64,000 bases of DNA from Klebsiella quasipneumoniae subsp. quasipneumoniae (GCF_020525925.1 NZ_CP084876.1:3534001-3598000); one strand, 5' to 3'. Shown: positions 46,602 through 56,599, counted from the stretch's first letter. The notes: generated from the sequence alone by a model not told the origin. Numbers and translations: made by a program.

Positions 46602-47516
46602 ATGAAATTATCTACACTCTTAGCGGCAGCCTTCGCCATCGTAGGCTTTTGCAATACAGCGTCTGCTGTCACCTATCCTTTGCCAACCGATGGCAGCCGT
46701 TTGGTTGGTCAGAACCAGGTCATCACCATTCCGGATGATAACAAGCAGCCGCTGGAATACTTCGCGGCGAAATATCAGATGGGGCTTTCCAACATGCTGG
46801 AAGCCAACCCGGGGGTGGATACCTATCTGCCGAAGGGCGGTAGCGTCCTGAACATCCCTCAGCAGCTGATCCTGCCGGATACCGTCCATGAAGGGATCAT
46901 CATCAACAGCGCCGAAATGCGTCTGTACTACTACCCGAAAGGCACCAACACCGTGATTGTTCTGCCGATCGGTATCGGCCAGTTAGGCAAAGACACGCCA
47001 ATCAACTGGACCACCAAAGTCGAACGTAAGAAGGCTGGCCCGACCTGGACGCCGACCGCCAAGATGCATGCGGAATACGCTGCCGCCGGCAACCCGCTGC
47101 CAGCCGTCGTACCGGCCGGTCCGGATAACCCGATGGGCCTGTACGCGCTGTATATCGGCCGTCTGTACGCCATCCACGGTACCAACGCTAACTTCGGTAT
47201 CGGCCTGCGCGTGAGCCATGGCTGCGTACGTCTGCGCAACGATGACATCAAATTCCTGTTTGAGAACGTGCCGGTCGGCACCCGCGTGCAGTTTATCGAT
47301 GAGCCGGTAAAAGCCACCACCGAGCCGGACGGCAGCCGTTACATCGAGGTTCACAACCCGCTGTCGACCACCGAAGCGCAGTTCCAGGGCGGCGAGATCG
47401 TGCCGATCACCCTGACTCAGCCGGTACAGGCGATCACCAGCCAGTCTGATGTCGATCAGAACGTGGTCGAGCAGGCTATCCAGAACCGCTCCGGTATGCC
47501 GGTGCGTCTGAACTAA
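46602..47516 (+). CDS. ldtB: L,D-transpeptidase LdtB (YbiS)
   Basis: Periplasmic enzyme that links Braun lipoprotein to meso-diaminopimelate in peptidoglycan. The 304-residue precursor has a signal peptide cut after NTASA, a LysM-like domain (about 40-90, [20 protein letters not shown]) and a YkuD catalytic domain with HGT...SHGCVRLRN, catalytic C208. It matches E. coli YbiS (306). The ribosome site is weak; the ATG at 46602 is chosen by homology. Confidence 0.96.
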   Translation: MKLSTLLAAAFAIVGFCNTASAVTYPLPTDGSRLVGQNQVITIPDDNKQPLEYFAAKYQMGLSNMLEANPGVDTYLPKGGSVLNIPQQLILPDTVHEGIIINSAEMRLYYYPKGTNTVIVLPIGIGQLGKDTPINWTTKVERKKAGPTWTPTAKMHAEYAAAGNPLPAVVPAGPDNPMGLYALYIGRLYAIHGTNANFGIGLRVSHGCVRLRNDDIKFLFENVPVGTRVQFIDEPVKATTEPDGSRYIEVHNPLSTTEAQFQGGEIVPITLTQPVQAITSQSDVDQNVVEQAIQNRSGMPVRLN

Positions 47517-47534
47517 GTTCTGCATGACAATAAA

Positions 47535-47565
47535 AACGGCGGGCCTGATGCCCGCCGTTTTTTTT
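47535..47565 (+). terminator. Rho-independent terminator of ldtB
   Basis: AACGGCGGGC pairs with GCCCGCCGTT around loop CTGAT and is followed by a run of T. It lies 18 bases after the ldtB stop. Confidence 0.93.
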
Positions 47566-47663
47566 ATCGGTGTTGTGCCGGGCTGCGGCTGACGCCTTGC
47601 CTGGCGACTGAACCTGACAACACCCTGGCCCTGCTAAGCGCTGCGCCAACCGGGGCCCCCGGT

Positions 47664-48380
47664 CTAGCCGTTATTCACCAGAATAATCCCGCCATGGTCG
47701 TAGCGATAGTGGCAGTGGGCGTACTCCAGCGGCGTGCCGTCTTCCAGATAGATAACCTGCTCCACCTCCAGCACCGGATCGGTGGGCTCGCAGTGAAGAT
47801 GCTGTTTATCCAGTTCATCCGGCTTCATCGCCCGCACCACGCGGTAAGATCCCATCAGCTTCAGCCCCAGCGTCTCCTGGATATAGCGAAACACCGAGCT
47901 TTCCAGATGGCTTTTATTGAGCCCCGGCACCAGCCCCACCGGCATGACCGTCAGATCCAGCGACACCGGTTCCCCGTTGAGCAACCGCAGGCGAACAAAG
48001 TCATACACCGGGGCATCGGCGTCGATCAGCAGCGAACTCTGCTCCTTGTCAGTGGGAAAACGCACCTCAAAGCGCACCACTTCGCTTTGTACCTCGCCAA
48101 GATGCTCCCAGGTTTTGGTGGCGCCGAAATAGTCGCTGCCTGGCAGCTCCCACTGCGACAGCTGAAGGAAATTTTTCCGCACAAAGGTGCCCTGCCCTTT
48201 GCGGGTATAGATCAGCCCTTCGACGATTAACTGGCGCATCGCCTGCTGGATGGTCATCCGGCTGGTGCTGAACTCTGCCGCCAGCGCAAACTGGTCAGGT
48301 AACGGCGCGCTGGCAGGATACTGCTGGCTGATGATCCGTTTTTTTATTTCCCGCGCGATTTGCAGATACTTCGCCGTCAT
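47664..48380 (-). CDS. GntR-family (HutC/UTRA) transcriptional regulator
   Basis: Repressor of 238 residues with an N-terminal winged helix (4-70, including TSRMTIQQAMRQLIVEGLIYTRKGQGTFV) and a C-terminal UTRA effector domain (about 90-238, ending YEDGTPLEYAHCHYR-like). Members close to 6-phospho-beta-glucosidase genes usually sense phosphorylated beta-glucosides. The start at 48380 follows GGGGA. It lies 67 bases downstream of the GH1 gene, same strand, so the pair probably forms an autoregulated operon with the operator at 49834. Confidence 0.87.
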   Translation of the reverse strand: MTAKYLQIAREIKKRIISQQYPASAPLPDQFALAAEFSTSRMTIQQAMRQLIVEGLIYTRKGQGTFVRKNFLQLSQWELPGSDYFGATKTWEHLGEVQSEVVRFEVRFPTDKEQSSLLIDADAPVYDFVRLRLLNGEPVSLDLTVMPVGLVPGLNKSHLESSVFRYIQETLGLKLMGSYRVVRAMKPDELDKQHLHCEPTDPVLEVEQVIYLEDGTPLEYAHCHYRYDHGGIILVNNG

Positions 48381-48447
48381 TCCCCGGTCCTTATACATTC
48401 AGTGAGTGCTGGCGGGCAGGATCCACGGCCTGACCGCCAGAACACCA

Positions 48448-49824
48448 TTACATCACGTCGCCATTGCTGTGGATCACCTGCTTCAGCCACGCATAGCTCT
48501 TCTTCGGCACCCGCCGCAGATCCTTGAGGTCATGGTTCTCGCGATTGACGTAGACCACGCCGTAGCGCTTACGCATATCGCCCTGCGAGCTGAGGATGTC
48601 GATTAATCCCCAGCCGAGATAGCCGATCACCTGCGCCCCATCCTCAAACATGGCCGCTTTCATGGCGTTGATATGGTCGCGATGGTAGGCGATGCGGTAA
48701 TCGTCGGCAACCGGATGTTCACCGTCCCACGACTCAATCACCCCGATGCCGTTTTCAATCGGGAACACCGGCAGGCGCCAGTCGTTATAATAGCGGGTGA
48801 TGATGGTCCGGAAGCCCAGCGGATCGATCTGCCAGTTCCATTCTGTCGCGTTCAGGAACGGGTTATCCTGATTGCCAAACAGCATATAGTTGTTGACCGC
48901 CGTTCCCGGCGGGATCGCGTCGCTGTTCAGCGTCCGGCTGGCGTAATAGCTGAACGCCAGATAATCGACCTTCACCGTCGCCATCAGCGCGAGATCCTCC
49001 GGACGATAGATATCATCGAACCCTTCGGTGGCGACAAAATGCATCACTTCCGGACTGTAGCCCTCCCCGGCGTAAGCCCGCAGCAGGTTCTGGTTTAAAA
49101 ACTCGTCCAGCTGCTGGGCGCACAGGATATCGCGTGGTTTGCAGGTCGCCGGATAAACCAGGGCGTGGGCCAGCATCCCGCCCATCAGACACTGCGGCTT
49201 CGTCTGATGCAGGTGATCGGTCAGATGGACGTGCGCCATCATCACATGATGCTGGATCAGGTACAGCTCGCGCAGGGTCTTCTCCCCCTGCAGGTAGCCG
49301 GAAATCAGAAACGCTTCCGGCGAATGGTACAGATTCTGTTCATTAAAGGTGAGCCAGTATTTCACCTTGTCGCCATAGCAGGCGATCATCTTCTGGCCAT
49401 AGCGAATAAAGGCGTCCATCACCCGGCGGTCGGTAAATCCGTTGTAGCGCTCCGCCAGCGAGAGCGGCATATCGAAGTGGTACAGACAGATCATCGGCTC
49501 GATGCCGCGGGCGATCAGTTCATCAATAAACTGATGGTAGAAGGCGATGCCCTCTTCATTGAACTCGCCGTCTCCTTCAGGGCACACCCGGCTCCAGGCG
49601 ATCTGAAAACGGTAGCAGTTCATGCCCAGATCCTGCATCAGATCGAAATCTTCCCTAAAGCGATGATAGGAGTCGGTCGCCACCTTCCAGTCGGAAGCGA
49701 ATTCTGCCGGTTGCCGGATATCGTACACCGACATCCCCTTGCCGCCCTCGTTCCACGCTCCCTCCGTCTGCATGCTGGAGACGGAATTACCCCATAAGAA
49801 ATCTGCCGGTAGTCTGTTGTTCAT
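48448..49824 (-). CDS. 6-phospho-beta-glucosidase, glycoside hydrolase family 1
   Basis: Cytoplasmic GH1 enzyme of 458 residues hydrolysing 6-phospho-beta-glucosides delivered by a PTS. Acid/base E162 lies in TFNEQN and nucleophile E357 in PIENG; the phosphate-binding loop SQGDMRKRYG near the C-terminus marks the 6-phospho subfamily (BglA, AscB). The start at 49824 follows GAGG. No PTS gene is adjacent, so its substrate must enter by an unlinked PTS. Not present between ldtB and ybiR in K-12. Confidence 0.9.
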   Translation of the reverse strand: MNNRLPADFLWGNSVSSMQTEGAWNEGGKGMSVYDIRQPAEFASDWKVATDSYHRFREDFDLMQDLGMNCYRFQIAWSRVCPEGDGEFNEEGIAFYHQFIDELIARGIEPMICLYHFDMPLSLAERYNGFTDRRVMDAFIRYGQKMIACYGDKVKYWLTFNEQNLYHSPEAFLISGYLQGEKTLRELYLIQHHVMMAHVHLTDHLHQTKPQCLMGGMLAHALVYPATCKPRDILCAQQLDEFLNQNLLRAYAGEGYSPEVMHFVATEGFDDIYRPEDLALMATVKVDYLAFSYYASRTLNSDAIPPGTAVNNYMLFGNQDNPFLNATEWNWQIDPLGFRTIITRYYNDWRLPVFPIENGIGVIESWDGEHPVADDYRIAYHRDHINAMKAAMFEDGAQVIGYLGWGLIDILSSQGDMRKRYGVVYVNRENHDLKDLRRVPKKSYAWLKQVIHSNGDVM

Positions 49825-49833
49825 CCTGCGCCT

Positions 49834-49878
49834 CGATATATGACTAGTCATTTAAATTTCATGACTAGTCATATATCG
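49834..49878. promoter_or_regulatory. Double palindromic operator of the GH1-gntR unit
   Basis: CGATATATGACTAGTCAT and its exact inverse (49861-49878) flank a 9-base spacer TTAAATTTC. Each arm holds ATGACTAGTCAT, itself a 12-base palindrome, the size of a GntR/UTRA operator. It ends 10 bases before the GH1 start codon, overlapping the probable promoter. Confidence 0.8.
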
Positions 49879-49993
49879 AAAAGCGAACGGATGCGCAAAG
49901 CCAGGGATCGTTTTCTGTGAGCCGGGCAAAAAAAGATCGCCCCGGAGGGCGATCCTGTCGAACGACGTGGAGGGCGGCAGACTGCTGCGGAAA

Positions 49994-51106
49994 TCAGGCG
50001 CAGAGTTTGAAGAGCCAATAGCCGGTGAGGGCCGCCCACAGCAGCATGGGAATGGAGTAGAGATGGAAACGCCACCAGATCCGCCGATCGCCAGCCATGC
50101 GCAGGGCGATGATATTGGCCAGCGAGCCCGGCAGCAGACCAAAGCCCCCCACGTTAACCGCCCAGGCGAGCAGGATCGACGGTGGGACATAGTTGAGCAG
50201 GAGAATGGTCGAGGGCACATTGCTGATCACCTGCGACAGGCCGATGGCGGTCAGCCACAGTCCACCGCCGGAGAGCGTCCCGACCCCGCTCAGCACCTGG
50301 TGCAGCGCCGGAAGCTGGGTCAGCAGATGGACGTCGATAAACATCACCATAAACACCAGCAGCAGCGACCAGTCAACATGGACGATCACCGCCCGGGCCA
50401 GCGCCAGAAAGCCCAGCAGCACCAGCGCCAGTCCCCACAGCGCCTGATCCATCTCCAGCGCCGTCAGGAACACCAGATAGAGCCCCAGACAGCTCCAGAC
50501 GAGCTTAGGCTGCCACGATGGCGCCATATCGCTGCTCTGGTAGGTAAGCCGCTTTGCCGGGAAACAGAACCAGCACAGCGCCAGCAGGGTCAGCATCATT
50601 GCCGCCGCCAGGGGCAGCATCTGGCCGATAAACCCAGGGAAAGAGAGACCGGAGCGTCCCCACAGCAAGATGTTCTGCGGGTTGCCGATCGGCGTCAGCA
50701 GCGACCCGGCGTTCACCGCCAGCGCTTCGAAAATAATCAGCCGGTTTACCGGGATGGCGCACCACTTCTTCAGGGTCAGGGTCAGGGGCACCACAATAAA
50801 CAGCGCGACGTCGTTGGTGAGGAAGGTGGACAGCAGCGCCGCCGCCAGCACCATAAACATAGCCAGCTGACGCTCGGTGACAAAGCGGCGGGCCATTTTA
50901 CGCCCCAGCACGTCAAAATAGCCGCTCAGTTCAATTCCCTTAGTCAACAGCATCAGGCCGCTGAGGGTGATGATGGTATGCCAGTCAATGGCCGCCGGCC
51001 AGCTTGCCGGGACAAACGGCACCATCACGCTGAGCACGCAGGCGATAATCAGCAGCAGATGGAGAAAACGGTCGCGCAGCAGCGACTGGACGAAGGGAAG
51101 AGTCAT
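49994..51106 (-). CDS. ybiR: ArsB/NhaD-type transporter YbiR
   Basis: Inner-membrane protein of 370 residues with about 10-11 helices in the ion transporter (ArsB/NhaD, CitMHS) superfamily. The duplicated re-entrant motifs [14 protein letters not shown] and [17 protein letters not shown] are visible, with the [10 protein letters not shown] segment between. The substrate is unknown; linkage to mntR hints at metal or anion homeostasis but is not proof. Its start overlaps the mntR stop by 4 bases. Confidence 0.9.
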   Translation of the reverse strand: MTLPFVQSLLRDRFLHLLLIIACVLSVMVPFVPASWPAAIDWHTIITLSGLMLLTKGIELSGYFDVLGRKMARRFVTERQLAMFMVLAAALLSTFLTNDVALFIVVPLTLTLKKWCAIPVNRLIIFEALAVNAGSLLTPIGNPQNILLWGRSGLSFPGFIGQMLPLAAAMMLTLLALCWFCFPAKRLTYQSSDMAPSWQPKLVWSCLGLYLVFLTALEMDQALWGLALVLLGFLALARAVIVHVDWSLLLVFMVMFIDVHLLTQLPALHQVLSGVGTLSGGGLWLTAIGLSQVISNVPSTILLLNYVPPSILLAWAVNVGGFGLLPGSLANIIALRMAGDRRIWWRFHLYSIPMLLWAALTGYWLFKLCA

Positions 51107-51576
51107 GCTTCCTGAGATCCCTGTGTTTGGGTAAATTTCAGGAACATCGCCAGCGTCTCTTCGCTCACGTGATGCTCCATCCCTTCGGCATCACGACGGG
51201 CGATCTCCGGACTGACACCGATCGCCAGCAGGAAGTTCTCCACGATTTGATGGCGCTCGCGGCTCTCCTGGGCCAGCTTCTCACCCTCCGCGGTTAAGAA
51301 TATGCCGCGCCACGGGATCTGTTCGATAAGGCCGACGCTGGCCAGCCGTTTGAGCATCTTGGCGACGGTGGGCTGCGAGACCCCCAGCCGGGCGGCCATA
51401 TCCACCTGACGCGCCTCGCCCACCTCGCGGATGAGGTCGGAAATCAGTTCAACATAGTCGTCAATCAGCTCGCGCCGATGCGCTTCCCGCACCTGGCGGA
51501 ACCCTTCAACGTGCTCTTCAACATTTACTAACTGCGTCACTTTTTTTGTTATTGGCTTACCTGCGCGACGGTTCAT
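51103..51576 (-). CDS. mntR: Manganese-responsive regulator MntR
   Basis: DtxR-family regulator of 157 residues that represses manganese uptake (mntH) and the small protein mntS when manganese is high, and activates the exporter mntP. The helix-turn-helix is about 55-85 ([22 protein letters not shown]); metal ligands are in the dimer domain ([22 protein letters not shown]). It matches E. coli closely. It is divergent from mntS, whose promoter carries a canonical MntR-type box. Confidence 0.96.
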   Translation of the reverse strand: MNRRAGKPITKKVTQLVNVEEHVEGFRQVREAHRRELIDDYVELISDLIREVGEARQVDMAARLGVSQPTVAKMLKRLASVGLIEQIPWRGIFLTAEGEKLAQESRERHQIVENFLLAIGVSPEIARRDAEGMEHHVSEETLAMFLKFTQTQGSQEA

Positions 51577-51683
51577 TGTGCTTCCTCATTCGTGTGACGC
51601 GTCAAGCATCATATAAAAAGATCCACATTGTAATGGATTGCGCCAAGAGCACAAAAATTTAACGTTTTAGCCATAGCTATAAA

Positions 51684-51701
51684 ATATAGCCTGTGCTATA
51701 T
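51684..51701. promoter_or_regulatory. MntR box at the mntS promoter
   Basis: ATATAGC-CTGT-GCTATAT is a perfect dyad, close to the E. coli MntR sites built on ATAGC/GCTAT. A -10-like TATAAT lies 5 bases downstream (51707-51712), so bound MntR would cover the promoter. Confidence 0.82.
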
Positions 51702-51761
51702 CTGTATATAATGCAAACATCCATCAGGGAATGATGGAGCGAACAGGCAGGAGGAGAGCAG

Positions 51762-51887
51762 ATGAACGAATTCAAGAGGTGCTTAAACGTGTTCAGCCAT
51801 TCACCCTTTAAAGTACGCTTAATGCTGCTCGGTATGCTGTGCGAGATGATCAACGGTAAACCGCAGCAGGACAAACCCCATCGCTAA
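51762..51887 (+). CDS. mntS: Small protein MntS
   Basis: A 41-residue small protein that raises intracellular manganese by inhibiting the exporter MntP. The sequence begins MNEFKRCLNVFSHSPFKVRL and ends QQDKPHR; it matches E. coli MntS (42 residues) at most positions, with the last residues changed. A strong GGAGGAGAG ribosome site precedes it, and an MntR box lies 60 bases upstream. In E. coli the same transcript was first described as the sRNA RybA. It is short enough to be missed by standard gene finders. Confidence 0.95.
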   Translation: MNEFKRCLNVFSHSPFKVRLMLLGMLCEMINGKPQQDKPHR

Positions 51888-52155
51888 GGCGGCGTCGCGG
51901 TACGCCGCTTCATTTTTCCGTCATCATCTGCCGCTAAACTGACCGGTTTATCCCGTTTCCCCCACCTTTTTTCAAGTTTTGTAAGCGTCCTCGCAAAACA
52001 ATCTGTTATGTCTGGTTGACCTTACCATTTACAAGCCCTATCTTTGCACAGCCCTGCCACATTCGCGGCTCGCAGAGACCCTCTTCACGCACTGTCCAGC
52101 AGGTTTTACCCCTTGAAGCCAGGGGATGCGCATGGCCTCTTTTTGATTGTTTACT

Positions 52156-53736
52156 ATGAATGTCACCACCCTGAAAGATACGCTGGTCGCCCGCCGACTG
52201 GCACTGAACCCATGGACAGGATTCTACTTTTTACAATCGCTGTTGATTAACCTGGCGCTGGGCTATGAATTTAGCCTGCTCTATACCGTGGCATTTACCT
52301 GCGTGTTACATCTTCTGTGGCGTGCCTTTCCGCGCGTGCAGAAAGGAGTGGTCGGCGCTTATTCTCTGCTGGCGGCCCTCTACTACCCGTTTGGCCAGGC
52401 TTACGGCGCCCCCAACTTCAATACCTTGCTGGCGCTGCACGCCACCAACGTGGAAGAGTCCACGGAAATCCTCACCATCTTCCCGTGGTACAACTATCTG
52501 CTGGCGGTATTTATCTTCGCGCTGGGGATCATCGCGGTCCGCCGCAGGATCGTCGAGCAGACTCGCTGGGGAAAAATGGAGACCCTGGGCCTGCTGTTCA
52601 GCATCGGGATCTTCTTTCTTCAGCCGGTGCAAAATCTCGCCTGGGGCGGTGTATTCAAGGTGATCGATACTGGTTACCCGGCCTTCCGTTTTGTCAAAGA
52701 CGTGGTGGTGAATAATAACGAGGTGCTGGACGAGCAGGCGCGGATGGCGCAGCTGGCCGGCATGAAAGATAGCTGGCACGTGCTGGCGGTGAAGCCGAAG
52801 TACCATCTCTATGTGGTGGTGATCGGTGAAAGCGCCCGCCGCGACGCCCTCGGCGCCTTCGGCGGCCACTGGGACAACACGCCGTTTGCCAGCTCGGTGA
52901 ACGGGTATCTGTTTAACAACTACGTCGCCGCCAGCGGCTCGACGCAAAAATCCCTCGGCCTGACCCTTAACCGGGTGGTCGATGGCAAACCGCAGTTTCA
53001 GGATAACTTTGTCACCCTCGCCAACCGCGCCGGTTTCCAGACCTGGTGGTTCTCCAACCAGGGGCAGATCGGCGAGTACGACACCGCTATCGCCAGTATC
53101 GCCAAACGGGCGGATGAAGTGCAGTTCCTGAAAAACGGCGATTTCGAAGCCAATAAAAACACCCAGGACGAGCAGTTACTGAAGCTGACCGAGCAGGTGC
53201 TCTCCACCCAGCGTACCCAGCCGCAGCTGATTGTTCTGCATCTGATGGGCTCGCACCCGCAGGCCTGCGACCGGACCAAAGGCAAATATACGGTTTTCGT
53301 CCAGTCGAAAGAGACCTCCTGCTATCTCTACAGCATGACGCAAACCGATACCCTGCTGGCTAAGCTCTACAGCCAGTTGCAAAATTCCGGCGACACCTTT
53401 TCCCTGACCTACTTTTCCGATCATGGTCTGGCGTTCAAGGAGCGAGGCAAAGAGGTGCAGTATCTGGCGCACGACGATAAGTTCCAGCAGAACTTCCAGG
53501 TGCCGTTTATGGTGCTCTCCAGCGATGACAAAGCGCATAAAGTCATTAAGGCGCAGCGCTCGGCAAATGATTTCCTCAGCTTCTTCTCGCAATGGACCGG
53601 CATCAAGGCGGCGGAAATCGCCCCGCGCTATCGGTTTATCTCTGAGCAGAAGGCCGGCCCGGTGTATATCACCAACTTCCAGCTGCAGAAGGTGGACTAT
53701 TCACACCTCGGCAGCGATGAGTTCACCATCAACTAA
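52156..53736 (+). CDS. opgE: Osmoregulated periplasmic glucan phosphoethanolamine transferase OpgE
   Basis: Inner-membrane enzyme adding phosphoethanolamine to osmoregulated periplasmic glucans. The 526-residue protein has four or five N-terminal helices (to about 165), then a periplasmic sulfatase-like domain with the metal motif GESARRDALG, the nucleophile region AASGSTQKSLGL and the metal site YFSDHGLA. It belongs to the EptA/MCR fold family but aligns with YbiP throughout. The ribosome site is weak; the start is by homology. Formerly ybiP. Confidence 0.94.
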   Translation: MNVTTLKDTLVARRLALNPWTGFYFLQSLLINLALGYEFSLLYTVAFTCVLHLLWRAFPRVQKGVVGAYSLLAALYYPFGQAYGAPNFNTLLALHATNVEESTEILTIFPWYNYLLAVFIFALGIIAVRRRIVEQTRWGKMETLGLLFSIGIFFLQPVQNLAWGGVFKVIDTGYPAFRFVKDVVVNNNEVLDEQARMAQLAGMKDSWHVLAVKPKYHLYVVVIGESARRDALGAFGGHWDNTPFASSVNGYLFNNYVAASGSTQKSLGLTLNRVVDGKPQFQDNFVTLANRAGFQTWWFSNQGQIGEYDTAIASIAKRADEVQFLKNGDFEANKNTQDEQLLKLTEQVLSTQRTQPQLIVLHLMGSHPQACDRTKGKYTVFVQSKETSCYLYSMTQTDTLLAKLYSQLQNSGDTFSLTYFSDHGLAFKERGKEVQYLAHDDKFQQNFQVPFMVLSSDDKAHKVIKAQRSANDFLSFFSQWTGIKAAEIAPRYRFISEQKAGPVYITNFQLQKVDYSHLGSDEFTIN

Positions 53737-53787
53737 AACGACGCGGTCAGCGCCGGCCAACCGGCCGGGCTGGCGGTCAGCAGGCAA

Positions 53788-53817
53788 AAAAAATCCGCCC
53801 CAGGAGGCGGATTTTTT
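53788..53817. terminator. Bidirectional terminator between opgE and ompX
   Basis: AAAAAATCCGCC and GGCGGATTTTTT form a perfect 12-base stem around a 6-base loop, giving a T-run in both directions. It serves the convergent opgE and ompX. Confidence 0.95.
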
Positions 53818-53832
53818 ATATCACCGGAGTGA

Positions 53833-54351
53833 TTAGAAGCGGTAACCCACGCCAGCGATCCAGGTGCCGACGTCAACGTTACGAATACGAGACTGCTCGT
53901 AGGAGAAGTCCAGAGCAACGTTTTCGATCGGGTTGAACTGCAGACCAGCACCGTAGGAGAAACCGTAGTCGCTCATATCGGATTTATTAGGGAAGTTGTT
54001 GTTCTGGAATTTACCGTAACCAACACCCACTACGCCGTAGATGCTTGCCCAGTCGTTCAGACGGTAAGCCGGACCAGCGGTGATGCCGTAGTACTGACCT
54101 TTGTTGTAAGTACCGTTGCTGTTATTATCCTTTTCGGTGTAGGTGAAGGAACCGATAACGCCCAGCGGGTTGTTATCTTGCTCGTAACGGTATTTCAGGT
54201 TGAAACCGCCAGCTTTGTTCGCTTTACCCTGCATGTCGCTCTGCGCGTAACCGCCGGTTACGGTAGAAGTTGCAGCAAATGCAGTGGTACCTACGGATGC
54301 AGCCAGAACAACGGCCAGTGCTGAAAGACGTGCAATTTTATTCATAACCAC
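53833..54351 (-). CDS. ompX: Outer membrane protein OmpX
   Basis: Small eight-stranded outer-membrane beta-barrel, 172-residue precursor with signal peptide ending AFA-ATSTV. Strands alternate with GGYAQSDMQ, YRYEQDNNPLG and the closing AGVGYRF with terminal phenylalanine required for Bam assembly. It is linked to adhesion and serum resistance in enterobacteria. GAGGTGG precedes the start. In E. coli the mRNA leader is repressed by sigma-E sRNAs and CyaR. Confidence 0.97.
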   Translation of the reverse strand: MVMNKIARLSALAVVLAASVGTTAFAATSTVTGGYAQSDMQGKANKAGGFNLKYRYEQDNNPLGVIGSFTYTEKDNNSNGTYNKGQYYGITAGPAYRLNDWASIYGVVGVGYGKFQNNNFPNKSDMSDYGFSYGAGLQFNPIENVALDFSYEQSRIRNVDVGTWIAGVGYRF

Positions 54352-54696
54352 CTCAAATGTGTTTCTAATAAGTCCTAAGCCTTAAATATATCAAAAACTT
54401 TTGGGAAACTCTTTGGAGTTTACATTGTCTAACATACTTTTTCATGTAACCAAAAGTTTCCATATTTCTATAACAATATGGAAAACAAGAGTTTTTGGCG
54501 TTAACTTACAGTTTAACGCTCATTAAGAAATTCGCAAGCATCCAGATTAATCCTAATCACCTGGTGAATTTCTCAGCAACTTTCGCCATTGTACTGTTTT
54601 TGCCCCTGTTTTTTTCAACAATAGCTCAACCGCCAGCAGCTAATTCCAGTACACTGGAACTTTTACCCCTTTTGACAAAAATTGACAGGAGAAAGG
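54352..54696. other. AT-rich intergenic region ompX / rhtA
   Basis: The 345 bases contain the long ompX leader/promoter and the rhtA promoter, strongly AT-rich on the ompX side. No protein of credible composition or known RNA could be recognised. An open frame that enters rhtA in another frame is a shadow. Confidence 0.5.
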
Positions 54697-55584
54697 ATGC
54701 CCGGTCCATCCCGAAAAGCGGCGGCATGGTTGCCGATAGTGGTGATTTTAATCGCTATGACCTCGATTCAGAGCGGCGCATCGCTCGCCAAATCGCTGTT
54801 CCCGGTGGTCGGCGCCCCGGGAGTTACCGCCCTGCGCCTGGCGCTCGGGACGCTGATCCTGGTGGTGGTGTTCAAGCCCTGGCGGCTACGTTTCTCTCCG
54901 GCGCAGCGCGTGCCGCTGCTGCTGTACGGCCTGGCGCTCGGGGCGATGAACTATCTGTTTTATTTATCCCTGCAGCGTATTCCGCTCGGCGTGGCGGTGG
55001 CCCTCGAGTTTACCGGCCCGCTGGCGGTGGCGCTTTTCGGCTCGCGCCGCCCGCTGGATTTTGTCTGGGTGGCGCTGGCGATCCTCGGGCTGTGGTATCT
55101 CCTGCCGCTGGGGCAGAACGTGGCGCAGGTGGATTTAACCGGCGCGCTGTTCGCTCTCGGCGCCGGGGCCTGTTGGGCGGTCTATATTCTGACCGGCCAG
55201 CGCGCGGGTGAGGAGCATGGTCCAGCCACGGTGGCGATGGGGTCGCTTATCGCCTCGCTGGTCTTTGTCCCGTTAGGTATGGCGCAAGCCACCGATACGC
55301 TGTGGCAATGGTCGCTGCTGCCCCTGGGGCTGGGGATTGCCATTCTCTCCACCGCACTCCCCTACTCTCTGGAGATGATGGCCCTGACGCGCCTGCCGAC
55401 GCGCACCTTCGGTACGCTGATGAGCCTCGAGCCGGCGCTAGCCGCCCTGTCCGGTATGATCTTCCTTGGCGAAACCCTGAACCTCTCCCAGACCCTGGCG
55501 CTGGGCGCCATTATCATCGCCTCAATGGGCGCCACGCTGACCATGCAGCGGCAGAGCAAAATCAAGCAAGTCGATATCAATTAA
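54697..55584 (+). CDS. rhtA: Threonine/homoserine exporter RhtA
   Basis: Inner-membrane exporter of the drug/metabolite transporter (EamA) superfamily, 295 residues with ten helices in two EamA repeats. It confers threonine and homoserine efflux. It matches E. coli RhtA in length and ends KIKQVDIN against KIKELDIN. The ATG at 54697 follows AGGAGAAAGG; an ATG five codons upstream lacks a comparable site. It sits between ompX and dps as in K-12. Confidence 0.95.
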   Translation: MPGPSRKAAAWLPIVVILIAMTSIQSGASLAKSLFPVVGAPGVTALRLALGTLILVVVFKPWRLRFSPAQRVPLLLYGLALGAMNYLFYLSLQRIPLGVAVALEFTGPLAVALFGSRRPLDFVWVALAILGLWYLLPLGQNVAQVDLTGALFALGAGACWAVYILTGQRAGEEHGPATVAMGSLIASLVFVPLGMAQATDTLWQWSLLPLGLGIAILSTALPYSLEMMALTRLPTRTFGTLMSLEPALAALSGMIFLGETLNLSQTLALGAIIIASMGATLTMQRQSKIKQVDIN

Positions 55585-55731
55585 CATTCTGTTACGGCGG
55601 CGGCCCGCGCCAGCTGCGGGCCTGCCAGCCTTCGCTAACCTTCTGATTGGACTTGTTTTTTCAAATAGCCAACCACTTTGCGCTATCGGAGTGATATGGC
55701 CTGCCGATGCCTCAAACTTTAAAACCCTTGC

Positions 55732-55737
55732 TATACT
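55732..55737 (+). promoter_or_regulatory. Promoter -10 of dps
   Basis: TGCTATACTTAG contains an extended -10 with C at -13, favoured by RpoS and sigma-70 alike, 85 bases before the dps start. Such a leader is longer than the one I recall for E. coli dps, so a second start is possible. Confidence 0.5.
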
Positions 55738-55791
55738 TAGTCCCGAAGTTACCTGGGACAACGCTCCACATCATTCAGTTTTGAAGTGTGA

Positions 55792-56323
<532 letters not shown>

Positions 56324-56325
<2 letters not shown>

Positions 56326-56369
56326 GGCTTTGCCGTCGGCCGCAGCGCGGTCGACGGCGCCTTTGCTTT
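56324..56369 (+). terminator. Terminator after dps
   Basis: GCCGTCG (56332-56338) pairs with CGACGGC, with AAGGC/GCCTT extending the stem, followed by a T-rich tract. It starts inside the dps stop codon. Confidence 0.6.
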
Positions 56370-56569
56370 CCCCACCCAGCCCTTGTTGTTTTTCCCTCCT
56401 CCGTTTTCCCTCACCCGCTGGCCCTGCACCATTTCAGGGCGTCAAATTGATGAAAATGCGCACAAAAGTAAAACAATTGTAATAATCACCTCACACAATC
56501 GTTACGGCGAGATTGTTTTCCCATCAGGGTTTGCGCTAAAAATGGGCTCGTTATTCAGCGACCTCAGAA

Positions 56570-56599
56570 TGCACCAAAATAACGCCCCGTTATGGTGCA
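56570..56599. promoter_or_regulatory. NtrC-type half-sites upstream of glnH
   Basis: TGCACCA at 56570-56576 and TGGTGCA at 56593-56599 are perfect NtrC half-sites, with TAACG/CGTTA inside them extending the dyad. They lie about 75-105 bases before the -24/-12 promoter, a normal enhancer distance. The rest of 56370-56741 is AT-rich promoter sequence; an 89-codon frame here is spurious. Confidence 0.7.

Noticed and set aside
52156..53736. Colistin-resistance MCR/EptA-type gene
   Set aside because: Same fold, but the sequence follows YbiP/OpgE throughout and it sits in the chromosomal opgE position.
54495..55211. 238-codon frame overlapping the start of rhtA
   Set aside because: Becomes Arg/Gly/Ala-rich once it enters rhtA in another frame; rhtA itself is certain.
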